A program made the translations under genes and the position numbers. This document shows positions 39,901 to 47,441 of a DNA stretch of 64,000 bases, piece after piece (position 1 is the first letter of the stretch; every line of letters starts with the position of its first letter). The notes beneath the pieces are model-generated. The model worked only from the letters and a program-made list of their open reading frames with translations. It searched no databases and had not been told where the DNA came from. The stretch covers positions 78,810-142,809 of the forward strand of contig NZ_AWGD01000009.1 of assembly GCF_000495795.1 (NCBI RefSeq). The letters run 5' to 3'. This stretch comes from Asticcacaulis sp. AC460. Lineage in GTDB: Bacteria > Pseudomonadota > Alphaproteobacteria > Caulobacterales > Caulobacteraceae.

Positions 39901-40180
39901 CGACGTGCCGGCCCGAAGCCGCCGCCGTCTGATAGCCGCAACAGATGCCACCGAGGTAATCGACATTGATCTGGCCGAAATTGTCCCAGTTCAGGCCGCC
40001 ATAGCCGGCCGGAACGCTGCGGTCGCTGACGACGTCGTCGGGTTCATGCGTAGGAAGGTCGTCGAAGGTGATGGTGACATCGGCGGCCTGAGCCGCGGCG
40101 CCGGCCAAAACGGCCAGGGCTGAGCCCAGGACCAGGGCCGCGCGAAGCGGCCGGCGGCGGTACACAACACTGGAAATCAT
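36923..40180 (-). CDS. Autotransporter (type Va-like) with C-terminal beta-barrel
   Basis: A 1085-residue outer-membrane protein. A signal peptide (residues 1-32, ending AAQA) is followed by a globular region of about 180 residues with two vicinal cysteine pairs (GGICCGYQ and PVCCNTY). A repetitive passenger follows (about 230-780), with passenger-associated repeats (GGLILTGGKVITFSGNNSYAGGTVLMDG) and an imperfect series of short GxxxNxG/T units. The last 270 residues form the barrel (from about RGQVWMRASTGGR), ending in GRLRF with the terminal Phe required for BAM insertion. It lies between flaF and the first flagellin, on the opposite strand. Confidence 0.88.
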   Translation of the reverse strand: MISSVVYRRRPLRAALVLGSALAVLAGAAAQAADVTITFDDLPTHEPDDVVSDRSVPAGYGGLNWDNFGQINVDYLGGICCGYQTAAASGRHVAYNGNAQDAAFSSGRSFRLKSININSAFDNHLFEYITGYDRHGNVVGTRTLDLPVCCNTYVAFDESWKGLRYVTFRNLQDTWFGLDNVVVAFVPETINLEQDFFTEDDEAAQKNPSVFDGGTLRPSQGWTFTQAFTVNAPGGTIDSVHGDLVFSGDISGPGGLILTGGKVITFSGNNSYAGGTVLMDGTFRLLSSTAAGTGAITTRGSVIDYGDGVTIANAVVIDSNTTQLHTADGVTATQAGSTSELNGPRPLEKTGDGTLVLTGGNSFTGLLTVSDGDLVLGATGSLASAVTVTDQAGFGNLGEVAGLVTNHGTLVTSGTLWGGLDNFGTTTAAGTVNGGVTNRTGGNFVVNANLTSDSGFSNAGGADLTVTGGHYQLTAAIANSGTIEVASAASLTATGLANQGEVNNNGIYNGNAMNTGPAAEIVNATGAVWNGNLVGNGNGGRVLNQGRWNGRLNNAASLTTTGMVTGGIDNAADGTVMAAGGLQGDSRSAGLFVVTGALASNGGRFDNLAGGRLRIEGNNYSGLGQMTNAGDILIGTSAANGQLGAAGLDNSGRVVMLNGRTGDRINLTSAYSGSGVSSLSFDAVMGVNDGASDRLSAATTTGHTTVTFQNISDRKVYFDVPIVLIASQGGDGRFTAATDALTQAALASQGIVDYRFDQITGSRNWGIIASLNTAQAGSVAGQTAALTTTLNSGVLADTHDLMGQPGDDDTWRGQVWMRASTGGRTATVTSTASDPYSPVDEAYLRLAYDGVQLGSDLSLTRDAMRLRVGVTGGWLEARVKARNPASATHYHLPYYGGYAVFANNDVTAAVQVRHHDLSLSPDPFLSPDRLNGQTDTVAATLSLPRHAGIFGVEPYLSYVASDTDLDTLTLNGGVGALRFNTIESRVASAGLRISSVQTRETITWLPFVAVAASREFADEAVTTFAPVGGAGDVSLTASRAGDFAEVSAGVSARYAGGGEFYVRGDARIGANYKGYSLTAGGRLRF

Positions 40181-40379
40181 GGTCTCAACTCCCCAGCCTG
40201 CTTGTTGTTGCGCGAAGTAAAGACACGGCGGACCGTGGGGCGATAGGGCATAGTCAACCGTGGATTAACTATGTTTTGGCCTGTGGTAACAATGTTACGC
40301 AGAGCCTTTGTGGCATGTTACCGCGGAGGCGGTAGCATGCTGCACGTCGGTAAAAACGCTCCGGTGGATCGTGCCGGTC

Positions 40380-40409
40380 AGAATTTGCCGGGCTGGGCAG
40401 GAATTGCCG
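40380..40409 (+). promoter_or_regulatory. ftr-like palindromic element, flagellin 1
   Basis: AGAATTTGCCGGGCTGGGC is followed closely by GGAATTGCCG: paired GGCAR/TTGCC half-sites about 110 bp upstream of the sigma-54 box. They resemble the FlbD-bound ftr enhancers of Caulobacter flagellar promoters. The match is by eye and the consensus is from memory. Confidence 0.45.
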
Positions 40410-40478
40410 TGAAATCATGACCGGTGTGCGGGCGCGCCGCGTGATTCATTAACTTGGCAAGTGAAATAAACTCTTCAT

Positions 40479-40491
40479 ATTCAATAAGTTA
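40479..40491 (+). promoter_or_regulatory. IHF-like site, flagellin 1 promoter
   Basis: ATTCAATAAGTTA fits the IHF consensus WATCAANNNNTTR with one mismatch. It sits between the ftr-like palindrome and the sigma-54 box in AT-rich DNA, the position expected for a bend that brings an enhancer-bound activator to the promoter. Confidence 0.45.
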
Positions 40492-40517
40492 AATTAATTT
40501 TTACCATATCCCTTAAT

Positions 40518-40533
40518 TGGCATCGTGTTTGCT
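40518..40533 (+). promoter_or_regulatory. Sigma-54 promoter, flagellin 1
   Basis: TGGCATCGTGTTTGCT has the invariant GG and GC separated by exactly 10 bases, with the flanking TGGCA and TTGC of the -24/-12 consensus. Transcription would begin near 40544, giving a leader of about 65 nt. Confidence 0.75.
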
Positions 40534-40545
40534 TTCATGAGGGCA

Positions 40546-40575
40546 GGCCAAAATGGCTACACGGCAAAATGTCCG
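40546..40575 (+). promoter_or_regulatory. Twin AAAAU-loop mini-hairpins in flagellin 1 leader
   Basis: Two small stem-loops at the predicted mRNA 5' end: GCC-AAAAT-GGC (40547-40557) and GGC-AAAAT-GTC (40563-40573, with one G-U pair). The same loop with different stem bases recurs in the flagellin 2 leader. A protein-binding RNA element, FlbT being the obvious candidate, is inferred. Confidence 0.5.
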
Positions 40576-40608
40576 TTTGAACCCGACCAGAATGGTAAGG
40601 AAAATCAA

Positions 40609-41439
40609 ATGTCTCTTTCGATCAACACCAATACTGGCGCCATGGTGGCGCTGCAAAACCTGAACAGCACGAGCAGCCAGCTGGCGGGGACCCAGACCCG
40701 GATTTCTACGGGCCTGAAGGTCGCCTCGGCAAAGGACGACGGGGCAGCCTATGCCATTGCGCAAAGCCAACGCGCATCGGTTGCCTCGCTGGACGCGGTG
40801 AAGGACTCGCTGAACCGGGCCACGTCGTCGATCGACGTTGCCATGTCGGCGGGCGAAAGCATCTCGGACATGCTCACTCAGTTAAAGGAGAAAGCGCTCG
40901 CGGCGTCCGACACGTCTTTGGATACCACCTCCCGGGATGCCCTGGCAGCCGACTTCGAATCGATTCGTGACCAGATCACCAAGACGATTACGAATGCGGA
41001 ATTCAACGGCATCAATCTGATTGACGGCAGCATCACCAGCATCGGTGCGCTGGCCAATGCCGACGGCTCGTCTACCCTGACCGTCGACACCGAAAATCTG
41101 AGCCTGGCAGGCACCATCGTTACCCTGGCCACCGACGCGACCTTCGCGACGGCGACCTCGGCCAATACCCTGCTGACCACGCTGGACTCTTCGATCAGCA
41201 ACGTCTCGGCGGCTCTGGCGCGTATGGGTACCGATTCCAAGGCCGTTTCGGCCCACATGACCTTTATTGGTAAACTCCAGGACTCGCTGGAAGCGGGTAT
41301 CGGCAATCTGGTCGACGCCGACATGGCTAAGGAAAGCGCCAAGCTCCAGGCTCTGCAAACCAAGCAGCAGCTGGGTGTCCAGGCTCTGTCCATCGCCAAC
41401 CAGGCTCCGCAGACGGCCCTCAGCCTCTTCCGCGGCTAA
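40609..41439 (+). CDS. Flagellin 1
   Basis: A 276-residue filament subunit without cysteine. The conserved terminal D0/D1 regions are visible ([18 protein letters not shown] at the N-terminus; [44 protein letters not shown] at the C-terminus, written here only as a description of its positions 228-275 in part). The central D2/D3 part is very short, as in Caulobacter flagellins. ATG 40609 is chosen because flagellins start at this conserved motif; AAGGAAAA precedes it. It is controlled by a sigma-54 promoter and is closely similar to flagellin 2. Confidence 0.95.
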   Translation: MSLSINTNTGAMVALQNLNSTSSQLAGTQTRISTGLKVASAKDDGAAYAIAQSQRASVASLDAVKDSLNRATSSIDVAMSAGESISDMLTQLKEKALAASDTSLDTTSRDALAADFESIRDQITKTITNAEFNGINLIDGSITSIGALANADGSSTLTVDTENLSLAGTIVTLATDATFATATSANTLLTTLDSSISNVSAALARMGTDSKAVSAHMTFIGKLQDSLEAGIGNLVDADMAKESAKLQALQTKQQLGVQALSIANQAPQTALSLFRG

Positions 41440-41449
41440 TCCGGACAAC

Positions 41450-41482
41450 GGCCGGAGTGGTTCATCCACTCCGGCCTTTTCT
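41450..41482 (+). terminator. Intrinsic terminator, flagellin 1
   Basis: GGCCGGAGTGG and CCACTCCGGCC form an 11-bp perfect stem around TTCAT, followed by TTTTCTTGTT. A second hairpin, GAAGCCCGGACGGG...CCGGGCTTC, follows at 41519-41548. Confidence 0.9.
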
Positions 41483-41664
41483 TGTTCAGAACCAGCCGAA
41501 CAACCTCACATACACCCAGAAGCCCGGACGGGATGTCCGGGCTTCTTCGCGTCTGACGGGGCGCCGGGCGCGGCAAGCCATGGAGCGGGCGGTGGCTGGC
41601 CAGAGGGGCCTGGATCAGCGGGCAGGGGGCGTGCGCTTTCGTGGGGCTTGCCAAGGGGGCGGTA

Positions 41665-41712
41665 AGAATTGCCGACCCGGCAAAATTTGCCGCAACTGGG
41701 CAAAAAGTGCCG
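41665..41712 (+). promoter_or_regulatory. Cluster of ftr-like palindromes, flagellin 2
   Basis: Contains a perfect GGCAAA-A-TTTGCC palindrome (41679-41691) flanked by further half-sites (GAATTGCCG before, GGGCAAAAAGTGCC after). It lies about 100 bp upstream of the sigma-54 box, in the same relative place as in the flagellin 1 promoter. Candidate FlbD-binding enhancer. Confidence 0.5.
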
Positions 41713-41748
41713 CCTTCGCGGTCTGTGCCGTGGGTGAATTGTTAATGA

Positions 41749-41761
41749 AATCAGTGGTATA
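41749..41761 (+). promoter_or_regulatory. Possible IHF-like site, flagellin 2 promoter
   Basis: AATCAGTGGTATA resembles WATCAANNNNTTR with two mismatches. Its position between the palindrome cluster and the sigma-54 box mirrors the flagellin 1 promoter; the match alone would be weak. Confidence 0.3.
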
Positions 41762-41786
41762 AATATCGAATGATGCTTGGGCTTTG

Positions 41787-41802
41787 TGGCCCGGATTTTG
41801 CA
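41787..41802 (+). promoter_or_regulatory. Sigma-54 promoter, flagellin 2
   Basis: TGGCCCGGATTTTGCA has GG-N10-GC spacing and the TGGC...TTGCA context of the -24/-12 consensus. The predicted start is near 41813, leaving a leader of about 65 nt, the same as for flagellin 1. Confidence 0.8.
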
Positions 41803-41814
41803 TCATGACGTACA

Positions 41815-41843
41815 GGCAAAATGCCACCGGTCGACAAAATGTC
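41815..41843 (+). promoter_or_regulatory. Twin AAAAU-loop mini-hairpins in flagellin 2 leader
   Basis: GGC-AAAAT-GCC (41815-41825) and GAC-AAAAT-GTC (41833-41843), each followed by ACCGG. Stem bases differ from the flagellin 1 hairpins but pairing and loop are kept. Both sit immediately after the predicted transcription start. Confidence 0.5.
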
Positions 41844-41877
41844 ACCGGAACATTCTAGAATGAAGGAAATAGACACA

Positions 41878-42702
41878 ATGTCTAGCATCAATACCAATGT
41901 CGGGGCCATGGTTGCCCTGCAAAACCTGAATCGCACCTCCAGCGAACTGGCCTCGACCCAAAGCCGCATCTCGACGGGTTTGAAGGTTGCCAGCGCTAAG
42001 GACGATGGTGCGGCCTTCGCTATCGCCCAATCCCAACGCGCCACTGTTTCGTCGCTCGACGCCGTCAAGGACTCCCTGTCCCGCGGCGTTTCGGTCGTCG
42101 ACGTGTCGATGTCGGCCGGCGAATCCGTCTCGGACATGTTGACCCAGCTGAAGGAAAAGGCCCTGGCCGCTTCCGACACCTCGCTGGACACCACCAGCCG
42201 CGACGCGCTGAAGGCGGACTTTGAATCGATCCGTGACCAGGTCACCAAGACTCTGTCGAACGCGACCTTCAATGGGATCAACCTCGTTGACGGCACGAAC
42301 ACCGAGATCGCGGCCCTAGCCAATGCGGACGGTTCCTCGACCATCACCGTCGCCGGCGAAGATCTGTCGCTGGGCGGTACGGTCGTGACCCTGGCCTCGG
42401 ACGATACGTTCGACACTGCCACGTCGGCCAACAACCTGTTGACCACGCTGGACACCTCGATCAGCAACGTCTCGTCGGCCCTGGCCCGCCTGGGTACCTC
42501 GTCGAAGGCCCTGGATAACCACATGACTTTCGTGGGCAAGCTCCAGGACTCGATCACTTCCGGTATCGGCAACCTTGTCGACGCCGACCTGGCCAAGGAA
42601 AGCGCCAAACTCCAGGCTCTGCAAACCAAGCAGCAACTGGGCGTTCAGGCCCTGTCCATCGCCAACCAGTCCACTTCGACTGTCCTGAGCCTGTTCCGTT
42701 AA
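41878..42702 (+). CDS. Flagellin 2
   Basis: A 274-residue filament subunit, closely similar to flagellin 1 across both terminal regions and differing mainly in the short centre. It begins [17 protein letters not shown] and ends [10 protein letters not shown]. Several in-frame ATGs lie upstream (41821, 41839, 41860), but the conserved flagellin N-terminus and the AAGGAAAT ribosome-binding site select 41878. It has no cysteine. A hairpin follows the stop. Confidence 0.95.
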   Translation: MSSINTNVGAMVALQNLNRTSSELASTQSRISTGLKVASAKDDGAAFAIAQSQRATVSSLDAVKDSLSRGVSVVDVSMSAGESVSDMLTQLKEKALAASDTSLDTTSRDALKADFESIRDQVTKTLSNATFNGINLVDGTNTEIAALANADGSSTITVAGEDLSLGGTVVTLASDDTFDTATSANNLLTTLDTSISNVSSALARLGTSSKALDNHMTFVGKLQDSITSGIGNLVDADLAKESAKLQALQTKQQLGVQALSIANQSTSTVLSLFR

Positions 42703-42709
42703 TCGGAAG

Positions 42710-42743
42710 GAGGGGCGGTCGAAAGTCCGCCCCTCTCTCATTT
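42710..42743 (+). terminator. Probable terminator, flagellin 2
   Basis: GAGGGGCGG and CCGCCCCTC form a 9-bp stem around TCGAAAGT; the tail CTCTCATTT is only moderately T-rich. Confidence 0.7.
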
Positions 42744-42810
42744 CGCCGCGTAACTCCCAGTACGTACAGTTTTTGAAGGAGGGCGTCCGCGCCAAAGGGC
42801 CGGGCGTAAA

Positions 42811-43158
42811 GTGGAGATGATCAACAATATAGTCAGTTTCCCCCAATTGCCGGATGCGACCCAGGTCAAGCCGGTTAACGAAACCGCTAAGCCTGTCGCC
42901 GCCGCCGAGGCCTCTTCGGCCCCGAAGGAACAGAATCAGGGCAACGATCTGTCGCAAAAAGGCCAGGATAAGGGGCCTGCTCCGGAATATTCCCTGCGTC
43001 TGACCGTCGACAAAGACCCCAATACGGGGGACTGGGTCTATAAGGCCATCGATCGCTACACCGGCGAAGTGGTTCGTCAGTTACCGCGTCAGGAACTTCT
43101 GGACATGAAAAAGTCCGGTAACTACCAGGCCGGTTCGGTTATAAAAACAGATATTTAA
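42811..43158 (+). CDS. flaG: FlaG-family protein
   Basis: A 115-residue FlaG-like protein. The N-terminal half is low-complexity (rich in E, K, A, Q). The C-terminal half has the family core VYKAIDRYTGEVVRQLPRQE. FlaG proteins influence filament length or flagellin handling. The start is either GTG 42811 or ATG 42817; neither has a clear ribosome-binding site. It lies between flagellin 2 and flagellin 3 in the flagellin locus. Confidence 0.85.
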   Translation: MEMINNIVSFPQLPDATQVKPVNETAKPVAAAEASSAPKEQNQGNDLSQKGQDKGPAPEYSLRLTVDKDPNTGDWVYKAIDRYTGEVVRQLPRQELLDMKKSGNYQAGSVIKTDI

Positions 43159-43234
43159 GCCTTAGACTTAAGGTCAAATTTTAGAACTTATCCCGTGCAT
43201 TATATTAATGCGCGGCGAAATGCGTTTGCGCTTG

Positions 43235-43249
43235 TTAACGCTTTGCTTA
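43235..43249 (+). promoter_or_regulatory. Possible CtrA box upstream of flagellin 3
   Basis: TTAACGCTTTGCTTA fits TTAA-N7-TTAA with one mismatch in the second half. CtrA is the master cell-cycle regulator in the Caulobacteraceae. In AT-poorer DNA the match is suggestive, but one site with a mismatch is weak evidence. Confidence 0.3.
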
Positions 43250-43302
43250 CCATAACCGTTAAGACTTGAGTGAGTCGGCAAGTCCTCGGAGGTTAGCGAA
43301 CC

Positions 43303-44151
43303 ATGCCCGCAAGCGTACATACAAATACTTCTGCGATGATTGCGTTACAGAATTTGAACGCAACCAATCGCAACATGGACGAAGTCCAAAAGCGGATCAG
43401 CACCGGTTTGGAAGTCTCCACAGCCAAAGACAATTCGGCGGTCTATTCGATCGCCCAGAGCCAGCGGGCAGACCTGTCGGGTTTGAACGCTGTCAAGGAC
43501 AGCCTCAATCGGGCAAATTCCATCGCTGATGTGTCGATGGCCGCCGGTGAGTCGATCTCCGACCTGATGAACGAACTTCGTGAGAAGGTCATTGGTCTGA
43601 AGGAAACTTCGATCGACCAGGCGTCGCGTACGGCGTTGAGGAACGACTACACCGCGTTGATTAGTCAGATTAAGCAGATATCTAGCAACGCGACGTTCAA
43701 TGGGACAAACCTCTTTGACGGCACTGTCACTGCCCCCATATCGTTTATTGCAAACGCTGACGCTAACTCCGCCTTGGAGTTGGATGTCTTTGACCTTAAT
43801 TTTAATTCGGCCGGCAACAACACGGGTATCATAACGCTGTCTTCAGCGGCTGACCTGTCGACCGCCACTCTCGCCAGTGCGGCGTTGGGCTTTTTGGATG
43901 CGTCCATTGACAATCTGAACTCTTCTTTGGGTAAGCTTGGCGCCCAGGCCCGCCAAATCGAAGGTCACCTCAGCTTCGTCGCCAAGCTGGACGATGCGAT
44001 CAGCGCCGGTATCGGCAACCTGGTCGATGCCGACATGGCCAAGGAAAGCTCGCGGCTGCAGGCCCTTCAGGTCCAGCAGCAACTGGGGACGCAATCTCTC
44101 TCGATAGCCAACCAGGGACCGCAGCAGATACTGTCCCTGTTCCAGGGCTGA
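43303..44151 (+). CDS. Flagellin 3 (divergent paralogue, FljJ-like?)
   Basis: A 282-residue flagellin with intact terminal domains (N-terminus PASVHTNTSAMIALQNLNATNRNMDE, C-terminal SIANQGPQQILSLFQG) but clearly diverged from flagellins 1 and 2 throughout. Its synonymous codon use is also less GC-biased (more TTG, CGT, ATA-like codons). A strong GGAGG lies 10 bases before the ATG, unlike the AAGGA of the other two, and no GG-N10-GC box or AAAAU-loop hairpin is visible upstream. In Caulobacter a specialised flagellin (FljJ) restrains translation of the others; this gene is a candidate for that role. Confidence 0.92.
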   Translation: MPASVHTNTSAMIALQNLNATNRNMDEVQKRISTGLEVSTAKDNSAVYSIAQSQRADLSGLNAVKDSLNRANSIADVSMAAGESISDLMNELREKVIGLKETSIDQASRTALRNDYTALISQIKQISSNATFNGTNLFDGTVTAPISFIANADANSALELDVFDLNFNSAGNNTGIITLSSAADLSTATLASAALGFLDASIDNLNSSLGKLGAQARQIEGHLSFVAKLDDAISAGIGNLVDADMAKESSRLQALQVQQQLGTQSLSIANQGPQQILSLFQG

Positions 44152-44186
44152 TCCAGAACCTTCTCCGAAATCCGACTCCGACGGGA

Positions 44187-44218
44187 GAAAGGCGGGCGCA
44201 AGCTCGCCTTTTTCTTTT
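44187..44218 (+). terminator. Intrinsic terminator, flagellin 3
   Basis: AAAGGCGGGC and GCTCGCCTTT pair around a short loop, followed by a T-rich tract (TTTTTCTTTT). Confidence 0.85.
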
Positions 44219-44314
44219 GCGCCAAGGCGTTAACCGCGAAAAGTTTACGCTTCTTAAGCTTTATTGCCGGATACTGAGGCCGACTCAACCTCTTGACTCG
44301 GCAAGATTTTCCCA

Positions 44315-47311
44315 GTGATCTCGTTCGACAGCTCCTTTCTGACGAGTTACTACAACGCCAAATCCGGCGTCAGCGGCGGTGCGTCCGGCGTTTCCGGCCT
44401 GGTTCTGGGCAAGACGACCTCTCCCACCGGCAGTGCCGCGGCGCCCCGGACCCCCTGGGGGACCGGCTCAGGGATGATGGACGACAAGGCCCTGGTCAAG
44501 AACGTCCTGGCCGGCCACCGCTTTATCAATCCGAATGCCTCCGTCTCCGACGTCATTGGTTCGTCGCCGGACTATACCAAGCTGTTTACTCTGTATCAGG
44601 GACTCAACGCCCTGGAAGGCCTGGCTCACAAGGCCCAGGACAGCTCGACCTCCGACCTGCAGATGGCCGCGGTCCGTCGCCGGTTCCTGACCGGAATGAA
44701 CGAGGTCCAGACCTATATCCAGGACGCCAAGTTTGACCACCTCAGCCTGACCCAAGGCAACCTGACCGAAAAGCTGAAGAACGAGGTCGGGGTCGGTCGG
44801 ACCAATTCGACCTATACCGGTCCGGCTTTCCATACCGGTTCGGCGACCAGCTCGGTCAAGGCCTTCGAGGGCGACGTCAAGTTCAGTATCGCGGTCAAGA
44901 AGATCGGTACCCAGACGCCGTTCAATGTCGATATCGACCTGAACGACATGAGCGGCACGCGGTCGATGTCGAACGTCGTCGGCTACATCAATTCCAAGCT
45001 GAAAGAGCAGGGGCTGGCCACAAAGTTCGTGGTCAACCGTACCCCGGCTGTGGCCGAAACCCAGGTCGTCAACGGCAAGACTATCACCCTGTCGAAGGGG
45101 CTGGACAGCTACGGTCTGAAGATCCAGGGCGTCTCCTACGAAGACCTGACGATGAGCGCGCCGACCACGGCCGATTCCGTCTATGTCGTCCAGACCACAG
45201 GCGATCCCGAAAAGAAAACCGTCGTCAAGGGCGAGGACGGCAAGACCAAGAAGGACGAAAACGGCAAGATCGTCTACGAAACCGGCAAGGATGTCGGTTC
45301 GCAACTGGTCAAGTTCCAGGACGACCCCAACGGCCTGGTTGCCGACCCGGCCTCCAAGGTCGGCACCAAGTTCTGGACGGAAGGGCAGGAGGCCAATGCC
45401 GCCCTGTCGCCGAACATCACCGCCGTGCGCCAGACCGTGTCGGGCGCTGACGGCTCGGTCTATGTGCTCGCCGACGTCGAGGGCGATATCAACGAGCAGA
45501 CGATCAAGGGCAACAAGGACGTCGCCGTGATCAAGTACGATTCTGCCGGCAAGGTCGTCTATACCCGCACCCTGGGCGCGTCCGAAACGGCGTCGGGCTA
45601 CGCCATGTCGGTGTCGGACGACGGACGGGTCGCCATTGCCGGCTCGGTAACCGGCGCCTTCAACGTTTCCAAGACCGAGACCAAGACGTACGGCACCGGC
45701 GACAAGGCGACGACCGTCACCAGCACGACCAATGTCAGCACCAACGGCGTCAATGAATCCCTGAGCGACAGCTTCGTCACCGTCTTCGACAAGTACGGCG
45801 TCGAGGAATGGACCCAGCGCCGCGGCGCCACCCAGGAAGACCAGGCGACGTCGGTCGCCTTCGGCGATGACGGTTCGGTCTATGTCGGGGGCAAGACCAA
45901 GTCCCTGATGACCGGCGCCGCGGGCACTGCGTCCGGTGGCTATGACGGCTATATCATGGGCTTTTCGAAGACCGGCGACGCCCGCTTCTCCGTCCAGACC
46001 GGCACGGCGAACAGCGACAGCACCTCGCAGCTGGTTGTCGATGGTTCCACCGTCTACGCCGCCAGCCTTGAGGACGGCAATGCCGTCGTGAGCAGCTATG
46101 ACGTCAGCTCGACCACAACAACGACCGGCGGCAAGACCACCACCACCTGGGCGGCAAATGTCGCCAACACCCGTAACCTGGGCGGCATCGGCGGCGGCAA
46201 CATCACCGGCTTCTCGCTGATCGACGGCAAGATCTATCTCGGCGGCTCCACCGGCAACGGCAAGCTGATGGAAACCACCGCCAGCGTCACCAAGGCCTAT
46301 TCCGGCGGTCAGGACGCCTTCGCCCTGTCGATCGACGCCGACCTGACCAATACCGCGGAAGACAAGGTCGCCTACTATGGCGGCGCCGGCATCGAAAAGG
46401 ACGCCCAGGTCAGGTTCACCGACGACGGCAAGGCCTGGATTTCCGGCAATACCGACGGCGAGATCGCCGGCACTACGGCGACCAGCACGCGCAAGGGCGT
46501 CAAGGACGCCTTCCTGGCCAAGCTGGACATCGAAAACGGCGATGTCGAGTTTCAGAAGCGCTACACCGGCCAGGACGGTGTCGTGTCGCCCAATGCGATC
46601 GCCATCTCCAAGGGCGGTTCCAGCGTGCTCGACCGCATGGGCCTGCCCCAGGGCGCCATTCTGCAGAAGGATCTGGGCGTCGACGTCAAGGGCAAGATCG
46701 AAGCCAATACCCGCGTCGTATCGTCGACCGCCGTCCGCACCGGCGACCAGTTCTACATGGTCGATCCGTCGTCGGGCGCGCGCAAGACCATCACCATCGA
46801 CGCCGACGAAACCCTGGAAACCCTGTCCAAGAAGATCGTCCGCGCTTCGGGCTACCGCCTGAAGGTCGACATCATGAAGATGACGGGCCAGCCGCTCAGC
46901 CAGCTCAACATCCAGCCCTCCAACAAGTCCAGCAAGATGGAATTCGTTGCCGGGCCGTCCGGCCGGGATGCCTTGGAAGGGCTGGGCCTGGCGCCGGGCA
47001 TCGTGTCCGCCGACGCCAACAAGGTGATGGACGCCAAGGCCAATAACTACACCGAGACCCAGAAGATGATGGGGCTCGATTTCGACGGTTCGCTCAACCT
47101 GGCGACCGAGGCCAATGTCAAGACTGCCCTGGAGTCGCTGCAGGCCGTCATGAAGAACGTCCAGAAGGCGTACAACTACCTGAAGTACGGCGATCCGCAG
47201 GAAACCGACAGCAAGAAGAAGGGCAAGTCTTCGGGGCAGGCGCCGGCTTACCTGACCAACCAGATCAGCAATTACCAGGCCGCCCTGAACCGCCTCACAG
47301 GTGGCGGTTGA
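44315..47311 (+). CDS. FlaEY-like flagellar protein
   Basis: A 998-residue protein following the flagellin genes, as the FlaEY regulatory protein does in Caulobacter. The N-terminal 150 residues are predicted mainly helical. Residues 350-780 contain propeller-like repeats of the SBBP kind (AVIKYDSAGKVVYTRTLGASETASGYAMSVSDDGRVAIAGSV, positions described only). The C-terminal third has helical MMGLDFDGSLNLATEANVKTALESLQAVMKN. No signal peptide. It begins with GTG at 44315; the leader has no strong ribosome-binding site. Role in flagellin assembly or regulation is inferred from location and the Caulobacter counterpart; I rate the name as likely, not certain. Confidence 0.75.
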   Translation: MISFDSSFLTSYYNAKSGVSGGASGVSGLVLGKTTSPTGSAAAPRTPWGTGSGMMDDKALVKNVLAGHRFINPNASVSDVIGSSPDYTKLFTLYQGLNALEGLAHKAQDSSTSDLQMAAVRRRFLTGMNEVQTYIQDAKFDHLSLTQGNLTEKLKNEVGVGRTNSTYTGPAFHTGSATSSVKAFEGDVKFSIAVKKIGTQTPFNVDIDLNDMSGTRSMSNVVGYINSKLKEQGLATKFVVNRTPAVAETQVVNGKTITLSKGLDSYGLKIQGVSYEDLTMSAPTTADSVYVVQTTGDPEKKTVVKGEDGKTKKDENGKIVYETGKDVGSQLVKFQDDPNGLVADPASKVGTKFWTEGQEANAALSPNITAVRQTVSGADGSVYVLADVEGDINEQTIKGNKDVAVIKYDSAGKVVYTRTLGASETASGYAMSVSDDGRVAIAGSVTGAFNVSKTETKTYGTGDKATTVTSTTNVSTNGVNESLSDSFVTVFDKYGVEEWTQRRGATQEDQATSVAFGDDGSVYVGGKTKSLMTGAAGTASGGYDGYIMGFSKTGDARFSVQTGTANSDSTSQLVVDGSTVYAASLEDGNAVVSSYDVSSTTTTTGGKTTTTWAANVANTRNLGGIGGGNITGFSLIDGKIYLGGSTGNGKLMETTASVTKAYSGGQDAFALSIDADLTNTAEDKVAYYGGAGIEKDAQVRFTDDGKAWISGNTDGEIAGTTATSTRKGVKDAFLAKLDIENGDVEFQKRYTGQDGVVSPNAIAISKGGSSVLDRMGLPQGAILQKDLGVDVKGKIEANTRVVSSTAVRTGDQFYMVDPSSGARKTITIDADETLETLSKKIVRASGYRLKVDIMKMTGQPLSQLNIQPSNKSSKMEFVAGPSGRDALEGLGLAPGIVSADANKVMDAKANNYTETQKMMGLDFDGSLNLATEANVKTALESLQAVMKNVQKAYNYLKYGDPQETDSKKKGKSSGQAPAYLTNQISNYQAALNRLTGGG

Positions 47312-47441
47312 CCCCTTTCCGAGCCCCTTGACAGCCGCCGCATTCCAAGGCCTTTAGTCATCCTGACGAACGGGCGAAGTTTTGCTTCGCCACGTCGCCT
47401 GACGGTTGATTTAGCGGCATGGGAGGGGGAAGGTTGTGGCG

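Noticed and set aside
40394..40409. GG...GC pair in the flagellin 1 palindrome region as a sigma-54 box
   Set aside because: GG and GC are 8-9 bases apart rather than 10, and the segment is better explained as an ftr-like palindrome; a perfect GG-N10-GC box lies downstream at 40518-40533.
41457..41762. 101-codon open frame between flagellins 1 and 2
   Set aside because: It runs through two terminator hairpins and the ftr-like palindrome cluster; the product is low-complexity with no domain, so it is regulatory DNA rather than a gene.
41821..41877. Upstream in-frame starts for flagellin 2
   Set aside because: They would add 7-19 residues before the conserved flagellin N-terminus and lack ribosome-binding sites; the AAGGAAAT before 41878 supports the later start.
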